Of a stretch of 6,382 nt of DNA, positions 6,373 to 6,382 are shown piece by piece. Position 1 is the stretch's first letter; each line of letters opens with the position of its first letter. The translations under genes and the position numbers were made by a program. The DNA is from Thiotrichales bacterium (GTDB lineage Bacteria > Pseudomonadota > Gammaproteobacteria > UWMA-0217), in NCBI GenBank assembly GCA_024763135.1, contig JANTGD010000216.1, forward strand, positions 1 through 6,382, in the 5' to 3' direction. The notes beneath the pieces were generated by a model that searched no databases, was not told the origin of the DNA, and saw only the letters and a list, made by a program, of their open reading frames with translations.

Positions 6373-6382
6373 AGGCGCATCT

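Noticed and set aside
6141..6382. CRISPR array
   Set aside because: The repeats are spaced at 70-71 bp, the intervening sequences are themselves repeated rather than unique spacers, and no cas gene is present.

Overview
The window looks like a chromosomal segment of a gammaproteobacterium of moderate GC content. The evidence is a full-length Mfd that reads very close to the enterobacterial protein through the translocase, a bacterial enhancer-binding-protein-like regulator with a Fis-type helix-turn-helix, a CCA-encoding tRNA-Ser, and a GTTCCCACGC-type dispersed repeat of a kind I associate with gammaproteobacterial genomes. I cannot name the genus.

Layout, left to right. Positions 1-196 hold the N-terminal part of a minus-strand protein I do not recognise, cut by the window edge, with a candidate promoter at 204-232. 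Positions 197-452 form a gene-free gap downstream of mfd, with a REP-like inverted repeat (254-329) and a weak terminator-like inverted repeat (366-403). Positions 453-3929 (minus) are mfd, the transcription-repair coupling factor. After a 165-bp gap, positions 4095-5078 (minus) encode a 327-residue AAA+/Fis-HTH regulator that lacks a receiver domain, the GAFTGA sigma-54 loop and the Walker B acidic pair. It has a good candidate sigma-70 promoter (5113-5140) and a perfect small palindrome just upstream (5155-5167).

Positions 5168-5962 contain no gene I can support. They hold two adjacent small hairpins, one marginal 28-codon reading frame and a 15-bp imperfect inverted repeat (5804-5839). A tRNA-Ser(GGA) lies at 5963-6050 on the plus strand. 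From about 6141 to the right edge there is an array of GTTCCCACGC repeats phased at 70-71 bp, with a 66-nt near-perfect hairpin inside it. The array runs off the window.

How the parts relate: the three protein genes all read on the minus strand (regulator, then mfd, then the unknown gene), but with gaps of 165 and 256 bp, so a single operon is possible but not shown. Mfd acts in DNA repair at stalled RNA polymerase. The regulator is probably a DNA-binding factor that does not act by the canonical sigma-54 remodelling mechanism. Nothing in the sequence links it functionally to mfd except adjacency. The most unusual items are the stripped-down regulator and the phased repeat array with two competing hairpins.
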